Shown one piece after another: positions 1 through 8,588 of a DNA stretch of 64,000 nucleotides. Position numbers and translations under genes: made by a program. Source of the DNA: Oscillospiraceae bacterium. Lineage in GTDB: Bacteria; Bacillota; Clostridia; Oscillospirales; Oscillospiraceae. Position 1 is the first letter of the stretch. Every line of letters begins with the position of its first letter. The notes under the pieces were generated by a model. That model was not told the origin of the DNA, did not search any database, and saw only the letters and a list, made by a program, of their open reading frames with translations. The stretch spans positions 45,887-109,886 of the forward strand of contig SVKX01000004.1 in NCBI GenBank assembly GCA_015068225.1. The letters run 5' to 3'.

Positions 1-1
1 C

Positions 2-700
2 AACCCCGGTAACCCCACCGGTGTTGTGCTGGATGAGAGCGAAATGCGGATGATCGCTGATATTGCCAAAAAGCACGATTTATTCCTGATCTGCGATGAG
101 GTATATCGGGAGTTCTGCTATGACGATAAATTCGGCGTGCCAACCATGGCCCGTTTCCATGACATCGACGAGAATCTTGTGATCATCGATTCTGTGTCCA
201 AGCGGTTTTCTGCCTGTGGTGCCCGTGTTGGCTGTGTGGTCACTAAGAATAAGGAATTGCAGCAGGCACTGCTGAAATTCTGCCAGAGCCGTCTGGCGGT
301 GGCCAGCATCGATCAGGTGGGCGCGGCAGCCCTTTACAGTGTAGACCACGAATTTTTCCGCCAGTCCAAGGCAGAGTACCGCTGCCGCAGAGATACGGTG
401 GTAAGCAAGCTGCGTCAGATTCCCGGTGTTCTTGTGGAAGAACCCATGGGCGCGTTTTATGTGATGGCCAGCCTGCCGGTGGATGATGCGGATAAATTCC
501 AGCGCTGGCTGCTGGAATCCTTTGAGGATAATGGGGAAACAGTCATGTTTGCCCCCGGCGCGCCTTTCTATGAAACCCCCGGCAAGGGCGTTAATGAAGT
601 CCGTATTGCCTATGTTCTGAAGCAGGACCAGCTGGAACGGGCGATGGACATTCTGGCAGAGGGCATCCGCCGGTATCAGCTGGAGGTTATGGAGCAATAA
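2..700 (+). CDS. PLP-dependent aminotransferase, class I/II (5' end outside window)
   Basis: C-terminal two thirds of a fold-type I aminotransferase; the reading frame is already open at base 2 with the cofactor-site motif NPGNPTG, so the start lies upstream. The Schiff-base lysine is the K of IDSVSKRFSACGARVG, and the preceding ICDEVYREF carries the conserved D and Y that contact the pyridine ring. The C-terminal arginine that binds the substrate carboxylate is probably in NEVRIAYV. The family transfers amino groups between amino acids and 2-oxo acids in the cytoplasm; the substrate cannot be told from the sequence (aspartate/aromatic/alanine types are all possible). It is followed directly by the cysS promoter, so it ends its own transcription unit. 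Confidence 0.9.
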   Translation, partial: NPGNPTGVVLDESEMRMIADIAKKHDLFLICDEVYREFCYDDKFGVPTMARFHDIDENLVIIDSVSKRFSACGARVGCVVTKNKELQQALLKFCQSRLAVASIDQVGAAALYSVDHEFFRQSKAEYRCRRDTVVSKLRQIPGVLVEEPMGAFYVMASLPVDDADKFQRWLLESFEDNGETVMFAPGAPFYETPGKGVNEVRIAYVLKQDQLERAMDILAEGIRRYQLEVMEQ

Positions 701-711
701 TCCCGAAAACC

Positions 712-741
712 TTGACAAAAACAGGTCAAAAATGGTATGAT
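712..741 (+). promoter_or_regulatory. Sigma-A promoter of the cysS operon
   Basis: TTGACA at 712-717 and TATGAT at 736-741 with an 18-base spacer, directly upstream of the T-box leader. Confidence 0.8.
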
Positions 742-940
742 TGACCTACCGCAGTGATCGGAAAGAGTAGCAGAGAGCAACCCTTCAGAGAGCCGGAGCC
801 GTTGGGTGGAAGCACCGGCAGGGGAGCGCTGGGAAAGTGCGTCCGGGAGCGGATAAGTACATATCAAGTGATAAATGAGAGTGGAACCGCGAGTTTTTAC
901 CCGCCTCTTATGCCATAACAGGCATAAGAGGCGTTTTTTA
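742..940 (+). promoter_or_regulatory. T-box riboswitch (tRNA-Cys sensing) with terminator, leader of cysS
   Basis: The T-box sequence AGAGTGGAACCGCG lies at 878-891. It is followed by an intrinsic terminator (stem 902-914/921-933, then six T). The upstream part contains a long imperfect stem I. A TGC triplet at 838-840 on its 3' side is the likely cysteine specifier, which agrees with the downstream cysteinyl-tRNA synthetase. Known behaviour: uncharged cognate tRNA pairs with the specifier and with the T-box bulge, favouring the antiterminator and read-through. The leader would therefore switch on cysS, and probably polA-rimI-tsaD behind it, when charged tRNA-Cys is low. The specifier position is inferred, not folded. 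Confidence 0.9.
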
Positions 941-970
941 ACGGAAAAATGATGATTGGAGGAACCCAAT

Positions 971-2386
971 ATGTATCTTTATAATTCTCTGTCCCATAAA
1001 AAGGAACTGTTCGTTCCCAATGATCCCAACCTTGTGAAAATGTATACCTGTGGGCCCACGGTGTACCATTATGCCCATATCGGCAACCTGCGGACCTATA
1101 TCATGGAAGATGTGCTGGAAAAGAGCCTGCGCTATGTGGGTTACAATGTCCGTCGTGTCATGAATATTACCGATGTGGGCCATCTGGCGTCAGATGCGGA
1201 CACCGGTGAGGATAAGATGGTCAAGGGCGCCAAGCGGGAGAATAAGACCGTCATGGATATTGCCCGTTTTTATACTGATGCGTTCTTTGCCGATTGTGAG
1301 AAGCTGAACATCAAGCGCCCCGATGTGGTGGAGCCTGCTACCAACTGCATTGACAGCTATATTGAGATGGTTCAGAAGCTGCTGGATACCGGCAAGGCCT
1401 ATTTTGTTGGCGGCAATGTATATTTTGATACCTCCACTCTGGAAAAGTACTATGTTTTCAATGACCACGATGAAGAGGATCTGGCTACCGGTGTCCGTGA
1501 TGGCGTGGAAGAGGATACCAACAAGAAGAATAAGAATGACTTTGTCCTCTGGTTTACCAAGTCCAAGTTCGAGGATCAGGCCCTGAAATGGGATTCTCCC
1601 TGGGGCGTAGGTTACCCCGGTTGGCATATTGAATGCTCCTGCATCTCCATGAAGCATCTGGGCGAGGATCTGGATATTCATGCCGGCGGCATTGACAATG
1701 CCTTCCCCCACCATACCAACGAGATCGCCCAGTCGGAAAGTTATCTGGGACATAAATGGTGCAATTACTGGTTCCATGTCCATCATCTGAACACCGATGA
1801 CGGAAAGATGAGCAAATCCAAGGGTGAATTTTTGACGGTTTCTTTGCTGGAGAGCAAGGGGTATGATCCCATGGCCTACCGCCTGTTCTGCCTCCAGAGC
1901 CACTACCGCCGGAATCTGGTGTTCAGCTGGGACAATCTGGACAATGCGGTCACCGCCTACGATAAGCTGATCGCCAGGATCGCTACCTTTAAATATGACG
2001 GTGAAGTGGATGAGACGGCATTTGCGCAGCTGAAAGAGAAGTTTGTCAATGCCCTGAACGGAGATCTGAACACCTCTCTGGCTGTGACGGCTGTGTATGA
2101 TGTTTTGAAGGCCAAGTGCAATGATGCCACCAAGCTGGCAGCTTTGGCAGATTTTGATCAGGTATTGTCTTTGAATCTCCTGGAGGCTGCCGACAAGCTG
2201 CGCAAAAAGCAGGCAGAGGAAGAAGCTGCCAATGCCGATCCGGAGATTGACGCACTGGTTGCCGCCCGTACGGAAGCCAAGAAGGCCAAAAACTGGGCGG
2301 AAGCAGACCGGATCCGGGATGAATTAAAGGCCCGTGGCATCGAGATCATCGATACGCCCCAGGGCGCGAAGTGGAGAAAAGTATGA
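971..2386 (+). CDS. cysS: Cysteinyl-tRNA synthetase
   Basis: Charges tRNA-Cys with cysteine in the cytoplasm. The 471-residue class I synthetase shows the HIGH signature as HIGN (about residues 36-39), the KMSKS loop exactly (279-283), and the zinc-site region around C27 and GWHIECSCIS. The start is ATG 971, with GGAGG at 958-962; an upstream in-frame TTG at 956 would overlap that ribosome site and is less likely. The C-terminal part is the helical anticodon-binding region with the usual alanine/lysine-rich end. Controlled by the T-box leader just upstream. The stop codon overlaps the polA start (ATGA). Confidence 0.97.
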   Translation: MYLYNSLSHKKELFVPNDPNLVKMYTCGPTVYHYAHIGNLRTYIMEDVLEKSLRYVGYNVRRVMNITDVGHLASDADTGEDKMVKGAKRENKTVMDIARFYTDAFFADCEKLNIKRPDVVEPATNCIDSYIEMVQKLLDTGKAYFVGGNVYFDTSTLEKYYVFNDHDEEDLATGVRDGVEEDTNKKNKNDFVLWFTKSKFEDQALKWDSPWGVGYPGWHIECSCISMKHLGEDLDIHAGGIDNAFPHHTNEIAQSESYLGHKWCNYWFHVHHLNTDDGKMSKSKGEFLTVSLLESKGYDPMAYRLFCLQSHYRRNLVFSWDNLDNAVTAYDKLIARIATFKYDGEVDETAFAQLKEKFVNALNGDLNTSLAVTAVYDVLKAKCNDATKLAALADFDQVLSLNLLEAADKLRKKQAEEEAANADPEIDALVAARTEAKKAKNWAEADRIRDELKARGIEIIDTPQGAKWRKV

Positions 2387-4914
2387 AGCTGATGATCCTA
2401 GATGGCAATTCTGTCATCAATCGGGCGTTTTTTGGTGTGCGGCCCCTTACCACACGGGAGGGGCTTTATACCCATGCCATTTATGGATTTTTGAACATTT
2501 TGGAGCGGATGGAAAAGGAAGAGCAGCCGGACGCGGTGTGCGTTTCCTTTGACGTGCATGGCCCTACCTTTCGCCATCTGCGCTATGACGGCTATAAGGC
2601 CACCCGCCACGGCATGCCGGAGGAGTTGGCTCAACAGATGCCGGTGATGAAGGATGTCCTGCGGGCAATGAATATCCCCATCTATGAATGCCAGGGCTGG
2701 GAAGCAGACGATGTGATCGGCACAGTGGGAAAGATTTGCTCCAATAATGGGTGGGAGTGTGTGGTGGTTACCGGCGATCGGGACAGCCTGCAGCTGATTG
2801 ATGAAAATGTCCATGTCAAGCTGGTCATTTCTAAGGCAGGACAGACCAGCGCGACCTTGTATACCCAAGAAAAGTTTGAGGAGGAATATGGTTTTGAGCC
2901 CAAGAAGCTTATTGATCTGAAAGCTCTTATGGGTGATTCCTCGGACAATATTCCCGGCGTTGCCGGTGTGGGACCGAAGACAGCAACAGATCTGCTGCTG
3001 AAATTCGGAAGCCTTGACGGGGTTTATGCCAATCTGGATGACCCTTCTGTGAAACCCAAGCTTCGGGAAAAGTTGGAAAACGGGAAGGAAAACGCCTATC
3101 TTTCCTATGAGCTGGCCACCATCGTTTCTGAAGCGCCTATTGATTTTTCACCCCGGGATGCAATTATCCAGCCCTATAACAGAGCACAGCTTTACGGACT
3201 GTTTCAAAAGCTGGAGTTTGTCCGACTGATTGATAAATACGGTCTTCGCGGCGCGGAGCAGGAGATCCCTGTTACGGAGAAGGCTGTATTTGTGAAGCTT
3301 CCCCGAACAGATGAAATTCCCCAAAAAGCAGAGCGTTGTGCAGTTTATGTGGGAGGGGACGGCTCTTTGGGCATTGCTTGGGAGCAAGGCACAGCTGTGC
3401 TGACCCCAATGGAAGCGCAAATGGGCTTTGCAATGCCAAAAGCTGCTGGGTTTATTGCCCATGATGCAAAGATGACGATGCATCAGCTTGCAGATATGGG
3501 GATAGAGCCGGTTGAATTCTCTTTTGATACAGCGCTGGCTGCCTATGATCTGAATCCGTCTCAGTCTGACTATCCTGTATCCAAGCTGGCAACCAGTTTT
3601 CTGGGCGTCACTGTGGAGGACGGGGATGCTGCCGGCTGCGCTGAAGCAGTGTGGAACCTGTACAGCGTTTTGGATTCCCAACTCAAGGAGCAGGGAATGG
3701 AAAAGCTGTATTATGAAATGGAACTGCCTCTTTGCGGGGTGCTTTTCCGCATGGAAAGGGAAGGCATTGCTATTGATCAGGTCCAGCTTCAGCAGTTTGG
3801 TGAAATGCTTTCCTGTCGGATCGAGGAATGTGAAAAACTGATATTCAGCTATTCCGATGGCCCGTTCAATATCAATTCTACAAGGCAGCTGGGAGAGCTT
3901 TTGTTTGAAAAGCTGGGACTTCCGCCCATGAAAAAGACCAAGACCGGCTATTCCACCAATGCGGATGTGCTGGAAAAATTGAAGAATAAGCACCCGATTA
4001 TTCCTGCAATTATGGATTACCGAATGCTTACCAAACTGAAATCCACTTATGCGGACGGCCTGATGAAGGTGATCTGCCCAGATGGACGGATTCGGACTAC
4101 TTTTCAAAATTTAGTTACCGCAACCGGCCGGCTTTCCTCCACGGAACCGAATCTGCAGAACATCCCGGTTCGTACGGATCTGGGTGCAGAGATCCGGAAA
4201 ATGTTCGTGCCGAAGCCCGGCTGCGTGCTGGTGGATGCGGATTACAGTCAGATCGAACTGCGAGTGCTTGCTCATATTGCCGGTGATTCCGTCATGCAGG
4301 ATGCATTTAAGACTGGTTTGGATATTCATACCGCAACAGCTGCGCAGGTGTTTGGCGTTCCCATGGAGGTAGTAACGCCCCTGCAAAGACGCCACGCCAA
4401 GGCGGTGAATTTTGGCATCGTTTACGGCATTTCGGAGTTCTCTCTGGCGGAGGATATTGGCGTATCCCGCTATGAGGCAAGGGACTATATCGACAGCTAC
4501 CTTGCCAATTATCAGGGCGTAAAGCGGTATATGAAGAATGTTGTATCCGAGGCAAGAGAATCCGGTCATACAAAGACCCTTTATGGACGCAAGCGGTATA
4601 TTCCGGAGCTGAAGTCAAGCAATTTCAACATCCGCCAGGGAGCGGAGCGAATTGCGCTGAATACTCCTATTCAGGGTACTGCAGCCGACCTGATCAAAAT
4701 GGCGATGATTCGGGTGGACAAGGCGCTTCGGGAGCGCTTTCCGGATGCAAAGCTCCTGCTGCAAGTCCACGATGAACTGATCGTAGAATGCCCGGAGGAG
4801 ATTGCCGGGGATGTGGCGATTCTTGTCAGCAGGGAAATGGAGCAGGTGGCTGCTCTGGATGTGCCGCTGACGGCTGAGGCAAAAATTGGAAAGAGCTGGT
4901 TTGACGCGAAATGA
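2383..4914 (+). CDS. polA: DNA polymerase I
   Basis: Repair and Okazaki-fragment polymerase of 843 residues. N-terminal 5'-3' exonuclease/FEN domain (about 1-290: LMILDGNSVINRAFFG, GWEADDVIGT, GDSSDNIPGV). The middle 3'-5' proofreading-like domain looks inactive: the opening acidic motif is replaced by RCAVYVGGDGSLG. The C-terminal polymerase domain has motif A (DADYSQIELR), motif B (RRHAKAVNFGIVYG) and motif C (VHDELIVE). This matches the Bacillus/Thermus pattern of polymerase I without proofreading. ATG 2383 overlaps the cysS stop by four bases, so the genes are probably translationally coupled; rimI starts inside its stop codon. Confidence 0.97.
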   Translation: MKLMILDGNSVINRAFFGVRPLTTREGLYTHAIYGFLNILERMEKEEQPDAVCVSFDVHGPTFRHLRYDGYKATRHGMPEELAQQMPVMKDVLRAMNIPIYECQGWEADDVIGTVGKICSNNGWECVVVTGDRDSLQLIDENVHVKLVISKAGQTSATLYTQEKFEEEYGFEPKKLIDLKALMGDSSDNIPGVAGVGPKTATDLLLKFGSLDGVYANLDDPSVKPKLREKLENGKENAYLSYELATIVSEAPIDFSPRDAIIQPYNRAQLYGLFQKLEFVRLIDKYGLRGAEQEIPVTEKAVFVKLPRTDEIPQKAERCAVYVGGDGSLGIAWEQGTAVLTPMEAQMGFAMPKAAGFIAHDAKMTMHQLADMGIEPVEFSFDTALAAYDLNPSQSDYPVSKLATSFLGVTVEDGDAAGCAEAVWNLYSVLDSQLKEQGMEKLYYEMELPLCGVLFRMEREGIAIDQVQLQQFGEMLSCRIEECEKLIFSYSDGPFNINSTRQLGELLFEKLGLPPMKKTKTGYSTNADVLEKLKNKHPIIPAIMDYRMLTKLKSTYADGLMKVICPDGRIRTTFQNLVTATGRLSSTEPNLQNIPVRTDLGAEIRKMFVPKPGCVLVDADYSQIELRVLAHIAGDSVMQDAFKTGLDIHTATAAQVFGVPMEVVTPLQRRHAKAVNFGIVYGISEFSLAEDIGVSRYEARDYIDSYLANYQGVKRYMKNVVSEARESGHTKTLYGRKRYIPELKSSNFNIRQGAERIALNTPIQGTAADLIKMAMIRVDKALRERFPDAKLLLQVHDELIVECPEEIAGDVAILVSREMEQVAALDVPLTAEAKIGKSWFDAK

Positions 4915-5351
4915 TCATTACCAATATGAATGATGGGCATGTTTCCCAGGTGGCGCAGCTGGAGAAGCTTTGTTTTTCCGATCCATGGAGCGAAAACAGC
5001 ATAGCTTCCGAACTTGAAAATCCGTTGGCGCTTTGGTTGGTGGCTGAAAAAAACGGAGCGGTTGTGGGATATGTGGGTTCTCAAACGGTGATGGATGAGA
5101 CGGATATGATGAATATTGCAGTTCATCCGGATCACCGCCGGCAGGGCATTGCGGAAGCCTTAATTGAAGCGCTGATCGCCGTGCTGAAACGAAAAGGCAG
5201 CTACTGCCTGACATTGGAAGTCCGCGCCTCCAACGAAAATGCGCGCAGGCTTTATGAAAAACTGGGTTTTTGCCAAGCAGGTATTCGGAAAAATTATTAC
5301 AGAAACCCCAGAGAAGATGCCATTATCCTGCGAAAGGAGTGGAATACTTGA
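4911..5351 (+). CDS. rimI: Ribosomal protein S18-alanine N-acetyltransferase (GNAT)
   Basis: A 146-residue single-domain GNAT. It has the acetyl-CoA pyrophosphate-binding signature (VHPDHRRQGIAEALIEALI, R-x-x-G-x-A type) and the typical RimI C-terminal part (LEVRASNENARRLYEKLGF). Family role: acetylation of the N-terminal alanine of S18 and possibly other proteins. It overlaps polA by four bases and is followed by tsaD, the usual rimI/tsaD neighbourhood in Firmicutes, although tsaB is not adjacent here. Confidence 0.92.
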   Translation: MIITNMNDGHVSQVAQLEKLCFSDPWSENSIASELENPLALWLVAEKNGAVVGYVGSQTVMDETDMMNIAVHPDHRRQGIAEALIEALIAVLKRKGSYCLTLEVRASNENARRLYEKLGFCQAGIRKNYYRNPREDAIILRKEWNT

Positions 5352-6364
5352 ACATTTTAGCTGTGGAATCCTCCTGCGATGAGACCGCTGTGGCCATCGT
5401 AAGGGACGGCAGGGAAGTGCTATGCGACTGTATCGCCTCGCAGGTGGAGCTGCACCGGATCTATGGCGGCGTTGTGCCGGAAATCGCATCACGAAAGCAT
5501 ATCGAGGCTATATACGGCCTTGCGGAGCAGGCGCTTCAAAAAACCGGTCTTAGCCGGAAGGATATTGATGCTGTGGCAGTAACCTATGCTCCCGGGTTGA
5601 TCGGTGCGGTGCTGGTAGGCGTCAATTTTGCCAAAGCAGCGGCGCTGGCGCTGGGAAAACCTCTAATTCCCGTGCATCATATCCGCGGACACATTGCGGC
5701 AAACTATATTGCGTATCCGGAGCTGGAGCCGCCTTTTCTGTGTCTGGTTGTTTCTGGCGGTCATACCATGATCATCGAGGTAAAGGACTATACCAATATG
5801 CAGATTCTTGGTACCACGCTGGATGATGCTGCAGGTGAGTCCTTTGACAAAGTGGCCCGTGTCCTGGGTATGCCTTATCCCGGTGGCGCGGCTTTGGACG
5901 CCATGGCAAAGCAGGGAGACGATACCAAATACACCCTTCCCCGGAGCAAGCCCGGAGTGAATCCATTGGATATGAGCTTCTCGGGACTCAAAACCGCAGC
6001 GCTGAACCTGATTCATCATGCTGAGCAGGTGGGGGAGGAGCTGGATATTCCCGGTTTATGCGCCAGCTTTTCCGCTGCGGTATCCGATACCCTTGTGCCA
6101 AGAGTTGTACAGGCAGCGCATATCACAGGCTGCCGTAAGATCGCTGTGGCAGGCGGCGTTGCTGCCAATTCCCGGATTCGACGGTATCTTCAGGCGGCTG
6201 CTGACAAGCTTGGTGCTACCCTTTATGCACCGCCGCTGTCTTTGTGTGGAGACAATGCAGCCATGATCGGGGCGCAGGCATATTATGAGTTTATCGCCGG
6301 AAATGTGGCTGATATGGGGCTGAATGCCTATGCTACCAAGTCGATTTTGGGAGAAACTGTGTAA
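5348..6364 (+). CDS. tsaD: tRNA threonylcarbamoyladenosine transferase TsaD
   Basis: Transfers the threonylcarbamoyl group to A37 of ANN-decoding tRNAs, working with TsaB and TsaE. The frame starts at TTG 5348, giving 338 residues, the normal family length, beginning with the standard ILAVESSCDETAVA. AAAGGAG just upstream (about 5333-5339) supports this start, and the TTGA overlap with rimI fits tight coupling. Metal ligands are visible in HHIRGHIAAN (H-x3-H), and the ASKHA nucleotide-binding segments in CLVVSGGHT and the C-terminal GDNAAMIGA. It ends just before a strong terminator, closing the cysS operon. Confidence 0.95.
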   Translation: MNILAVESSCDETAVAIVRDGREVLCDCIASQVELHRIYGGVVPEIASRKHIEAIYGLAEQALQKTGLSRKDIDAVAVTYAPGLIGAVLVGVNFAKAAALALGKPLIPVHHIRGHIAANYIAYPELEPPFLCLVVSGGHTMIIEVKDYTNMQILGTTLDDAAGESFDKVARVLGMPYPGGAALDAMAKQGDDTKYTLPRSKPGVNPLDMSFSGLKTAALNLIHHAEQVGEELDIPGLCASFSAAVSDTLVPRVVQAAHITGCRKIAVAGGVAANSRIRRYLQAAADKLGATLYAPPLSLCGDNAAMIGAQAYYEFIAGNVADMGLNAYATKSILGETV

Positions 6365-6366
6365 CG

Positions 6367-6400
6367 AAAATGCAGGAACAAAATTTGTTCCTGCATTTTT
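6367..6400 (+). terminator. Intrinsic terminator after tsaD
   Basis: Near-perfect inverted repeat (AAATGCAGGAACAAA and its complement) with a two-base loop and a T tract. Confidence 0.9.
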
Positions 6401-6693
6401 CTGCGCAATTATAAATATTCATACGAATAATGCATAACCGGATTTCAATTTGCAAAAAATATGACTAAAATATGAAGAAATAGTTATGAAAACGGGGTAT
6501 TTTACTGAATTTTACAAATTTCGACAAGGGCTCTGCATGGCCCTGCCCTGTGGAAAAACCTGTGGAGAGTGTGTATAACTTGCTGTATATGACTATTATT
6601 ATGGCATTATGGAAACTGAATGCATAAAGTGTATTCAGGGAAATCGCAACTTTTTTTCATGAAATCCAGATTTGGGTAGGTGGATCAGTGGAA
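6401..6693. other. AT-rich intergenic stretch with DnaA-box-like repeats
   Basis: No coding frame seen. At 6549-6578 three sequences close to the DnaA box TGTGGATAA occur in the same orientation: TGTGGAAAA (6549-6557), TGTGGAGAG (6561-6569) and TGTGTATAA (6570-6578). The flanks are strongly AT-rich. Nothing else is recognised; function is unknown. Confidence 0.4.
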
Positions 6694-6722
6694 TTGACAA
6701 TCAAGTTGCAGCATGGTAAAAT
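6694..6722 (+). promoter_or_regulatory. Promoter of the GNAT gene
   Basis: TTGACA at 6694-6699 and TAAAAT at 6717-6722, 17-base spacer. Confidence 0.75.
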
Positions 6723-6783
6723 CTGTTCAAATTTTTAAGTTAAATCTTTGTCAGAAGAATGTACTTAGATTTGGAGGGAAGCT

Positions 6784-7278
6784 ATGCTTTACTGGGCGAA
6801 CAAATTGAAGGATCTGGATTTCCGGCAGCTAATGGAGGTCTACGAAGAGGGCAATCTGGAAAATGCAGAGATATTTTATTCCGATGCGCCGCAGAATCAG
6901 TGGCTGCAGCTGGCAGAGGATGCGTTTTACCAGTATTTGCGGGATACGTTCTTTCAAACGCCGGGAGCAGTTTATGCGATCTGGACCGAGAGTGGCCGCT
7001 ATGTCAGCGCCCTCCGGCTGGAGCCTTATCGGGATGGTTTGCTGCTGGAAGCGTTGGAGACTGATCCCAGGCAACGAAACAAGGGATATGCCGCTGCGCT
7101 GATTCGTGCAGTGCTGAAAGAATTGAAAGGCAAAAGAGTCTATTCCCATGTGGGGAAACGAAATGCGGCGTCACTGGCTCTCCATGAAAAATGTGGTTTT
7201 TACAGGATCAGCGATACAGCTGCATATATTGATGGCTCTGTGGACGGGAAGGCATATACTTTATCCACCCATAAATGA
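6784..7278 (+). CDS. GNAT family N-acetyltransferase, substrate unknown
   Basis: 164 residues with ATG 6784 behind GGAGGG. The C-terminal half has the GNAT acetyl-CoA site (TDPRQRNKGYAAALIRAVL) and the closing beta strand-helix unit (HVGKRNAASLALHEKCGFY). The N-terminal half carries no motif I recognise. It is a single-gene unit with its own promoter and a shared terminator, so context gives no substrate. Confidence 0.85.
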   Translation: MLYWANKLKDLDFRQLMEVYEEGNLENAEIFYSDAPQNQWLQLAEDAFYQYLRDTFFQTPGAVYAIWTESGRYVSALRLEPYRDGLLLEALETDPRQRNKGYAAALIRAVLKELKGKRVYSHVGKRNAASLALHEKCGFYRISDTAAYIDGSVDGKAYTLSTHK

Positions 7279-7279
7279 A

Positions 7280-7304
7280 AAATCCCTCCCGAAAGGGAGG
7301 GATA
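7280..7304. terminator. Bidirectional terminator between convergent genes
   Basis: ATCCCTCCC, GAAA tetraloop, GGGAGGGAT. The T-rich side (TTTCATTT) is better on the minus strand, so it mainly ends the 7316-7606 gene. Confidence 0.75.
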
Positions 7305-7315
7305 ATATCTTGGTA

Positions 7316-7606
7316 TTAAATTGCAGGACTGGGATAGTTGGCAATGAGAGAGACCACGGTACAAAGAAAGATGCCCACAAAGCCCATTGTCATCCACAGG
7401 CTGCGCTGACGGAGAATTTCCTTGGCCATATACAGGTAAACAAGGCATAAAACCGGCATCAAAATGGAAAAAATAGCCGTAATGACCTTCAGCCAGATCA
7501 CGCCAAGGCCGGCGAATATCAAAAACAGGATAAAATCTGCCAGACTTGCAAAGAGCAAAATGGTCATTCCCTGCTCCAGATCGGCATAACGGGTGCGTTT
7601 CGCCAT
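7316..7606 (-). CDS. Small membrane protein, unknown function
   Basis: 96 residues with a short basic N-terminus (MAKRTRYADLEQG) and three hydrophobic segments (about 14-34, 38-60 and 70-90), which predicts an integral membrane protein. AGGAGGG precedes the ATG and a good promoter lies at 7631-7659. No motif or family is recognised; no neighbour in the same direction helps. Confidence 0.75.
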   Translation of the reverse strand: MAKRTRYADLEQGMTILLFASLADFILFLIFAGLGVIWLKVITAIFSILMPVLCLVYLYMAKEILRQRSLWMTMGFVGIFLCTVVSLIANYPSPAI

Positions 7607-7630
7607 AGTGATCCCTCCTGAAAACTTAAA

Positions 7631-7659
7631 TTTATACTGTTTTTATAGCATATTTTCAA
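7631..7659 (-). promoter_or_regulatory. Promoter of the small membrane protein gene
   Basis: On the minus strand TTGAAA (7659-7654), 17-base spacer, TATAAA (7636-7631). Confidence 0.65.
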
Positions 7660-7707
7660 GAATAATGCAACAATTCGTCTTCGTTTTTTATTTATTGTTG
7701 GAAATAC

Positions 7708-7736
7708 TTGCACCTGGGAAGAATCAATGCTATAAT
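7708..7736 (+). promoter_or_regulatory. Promoter of the scpA operon
   Basis: TTGCAC at 7708-7713 and a perfect TATAAT at 7731-7736, 17-base spacer. Confidence 0.75.
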
Positions 7737-7778
7737 ACTATAAATATTATGGGCAAATTCTAAGCACAAGGAGCCGAT

Positions 7779-8588
7779 ATGGGAGAGCCGCAATACCGCC
7801 TGGAGGGCATCGTCCGCACCCGCTCAGAGCAGATGGAGGACTTTGAGGGCCCGCTGGATGTTATCTTTCTTTTACTGAGTAAAAATAAAATAGAGATCCA
7901 GGATGTGTCCATTGCAGCGATTCTGGAGCAGTATCTGGCGTACCTTGAAGAAATGAAGCGGCTGGATATGGAAATCGCCAGTGAGTTTATTACCATGGCG
8001 TCCCATTTGATGCTGATCAAGACGAAGATGCTGCTGTCTGCCGCAGAAGCTGCGGAGGCGGAAAGCGAGCTGGATCTGCTGCGGCAATCTCTGATCGAGC
8101 GTCAGAGAAAGGAAGCCATTGAGCAGATCCGCACTGCCGTCAGCTGGCTGGAGCCCCGAAATGAGATCGGCCGATGCCTGTTTGTCAAGGGTCCTGAGCC
8201 TTTGAAAAGGGAGCAGACTTACCGCTATCAGCATGAATTGCAGGATCTGCAGCGGGCCTTGGATGAGATAGCTGAGCGCAATCAGCGAAGACTCCCGCCG
8301 CCTACTGTGAATTTTAAGGGTATTGTGGGCAAAGAGCCTTATCCTGTAACCCGAAAGGTGGGCGAGGTTCTTCGCCAGCTTATTCTCAGGGGAACCCAGC
8401 GGCTCAAGAGCCTGTTCAAAGGAAACCGCACCCGTTCCGAGGTGGTTGCCACCTTTATTGCCATTCTGGAGATGTGCCGAACCGGCTCGGTGACGCTGGA
8501 GGACGATGTTTCCGGTGAGAATCCCAATGTAAAACTTCTGGATGAATCAAAAGCAATGATGGAGGCGAGCACGAATGGATCAAATTGA
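7779..8588 (+). CDS. scpA: Segregation and condensation protein A
   Basis: Kleisin subunit that bridges the two SMC heads in the bacterial condensin, with ScpB bound to its centre. 269 residues with the ScpA opening (FEGPLDVIFLLLSKNKIEIQ), a helical SMC-neck-binding N-terminus, a charged central linker, and a C-terminal winged helix (RSEVVATFIAILEMCRTGSV). ATG 7779 follows AAGGAG. It overlaps scpB by 14 bases, as expected for this obligate pair. Confidence 0.93.
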   Translation: MGEPQYRLEGIVRTRSEQMEDFEGPLDVIFLLLSKNKIEIQDVSIAAILEQYLAYLEEMKRLDMEIASEFITMASHLMLIKTKMLLSAAEAAEAESELDLLRQSLIERQRKEAIEQIRTAVSWLEPRNEIGRCLFVKGPEPLKREQTYRYQHELQDLQRALDEIAERNQRRLPPPTVNFKGIVGKEPYPVTRKVGEVLRQLILRGTQRLKSLFKGNRTRSEVVATFIAILEMCRTGSVTLEDDVSGENPNVKLLDESKAMMEASTNGSN

